Shown here one piece after another: positions 63,940 to 64,000 of a DNA stretch of 64,000 nucleotides. The notes beneath the pieces were generated by a model. It had not been told where the DNA came from. It saw only the letters and a program-made list of their open reading frames with translations, and made no database searches. Each line of letters begins with the position of its first letter. The stretch's first letter is position 1. The position numbers and the translations under genes were made by a program. Origin of the DNA: Pseudomonas yamanorum (lineage in GTDB: Bacteria; Pseudomonadota; Gammaproteobacteria; Pseudomonadales; Pseudomonadaceae). The stretch spans positions 1,550,001-1,614,000 of the forward strand of contig NZ_LT629793.1 of NCBI RefSeq assembly GCF_900105735.1, given 5' to 3'.

Positions 63940-64000
63940 GTGATCCAGTTTTTACTAAACCAGGAGCTCCGTAGCGAGCACGCCCTGGACCCGAACCTGA
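63940..64000 (+). CDS. xdhA: xanthine dehydrogenase small subunit, N-terminus only
   Basis: Partial gene at the right edge; GTG start at 63940, 6 nt after GAGG. The 20 codons present read MIQFLLNQELRSEHA then LDPNL, which match the start of Pseudomonas XdhA, whose 2Fe-2S ferredoxin domain follows. XdhA carries the Fe-S and FAD cofactors for oxidation of hypoxanthine and xanthine to urate. The rest lies outside the window. Confidence 0.8.
   Translation, partial: MIQFLLNQELRSEHALDPNL

Overview
The window is about 64 kb of a GC-rich chromosome from a Pseudomonas of the P. fluorescens lineage. This rests on protein-level recognition (two tandem ccoNOQP operons, Anr, Aer, a 785-aa LigA, a 1162-aa SMC), on gene order resembling the P. 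aeruginosa region that runs xdhA-gntR-smc-zipA-lig ... dnaX-recR ... anr-hemN-ccoSIHG-cco-aer-acnA, and on many Pseudomonas-type REP palindromes between genes. No species call is possible by reading alone. I see no prophage, IS element, CRISPR array or tRNA.

Layout. 1-11.6 kb: a partial DUF1653 gene, the fadBA beta-oxidation operon, a probable small RNA, a universal stress protein, the ABC-F ATPase Uup, lytic transglycosylase Slt, an MsbA-like ABC exporter and a small PA1571-type protein. 11.6-21.9 kb: pdxB, norM, tusA, rlmM, acnA, a CPBP protease, the Aer-type aerotaxis receptor and a small hydrolase. 22-38.3 kb: a block for life at low oxygen, with two consecutive cbb3 oxidase operons (ccoNOQP-1 and -2), the assembly genes ccoGHIS, a SafE-like membrane protein, hemN, the Fe-S regulator anr, then apt. 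ANR-type boxes stand before ccoN2, ccoG and hemN; I found none before ccoN1, which fits one constitutive and one oxygen-controlled oxidase.

38.3-50 kb: an acyl-CoA dehydrogenase gene interrupted by one in-frame stop, recR, an NADP-dependent oxidoreductase, ybaB, dnaX, a periplasmic solute-binding protein, a probable two-gene unit encoding a PAS chemoreceptor and a PAS-GGDEF-EAL protein, a small AT-rich patch with a 40-codon ORF and an XRE regulator, and a VOC protein whose 3' end overlaps a DMT transporter. 50-64 kb: a LysR regulator, a DUF2167 membrane protein, a cytosolic-type muramidase gene coupled to a secreted SH3 protein (effector/immunity-like layout), the 4.5S SRP RNA with its own promoter, a zinc metallopeptidase, ligA, zipA, smc, a GntR regulator and the start of xdhA, with two tandem operator-like dyads in the divergent promoter.

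Most of the window is housekeeping. The least explained parts are the muramidase/SH3 pair (52.5-54.3 kb), the AT-rich patch at 48.5-49.1 kb, the RNA candidate near 4.0 kb, the operator dyads before acnA and xdhA, and the nonsense codon in the acyl-CoA dehydrogenase.
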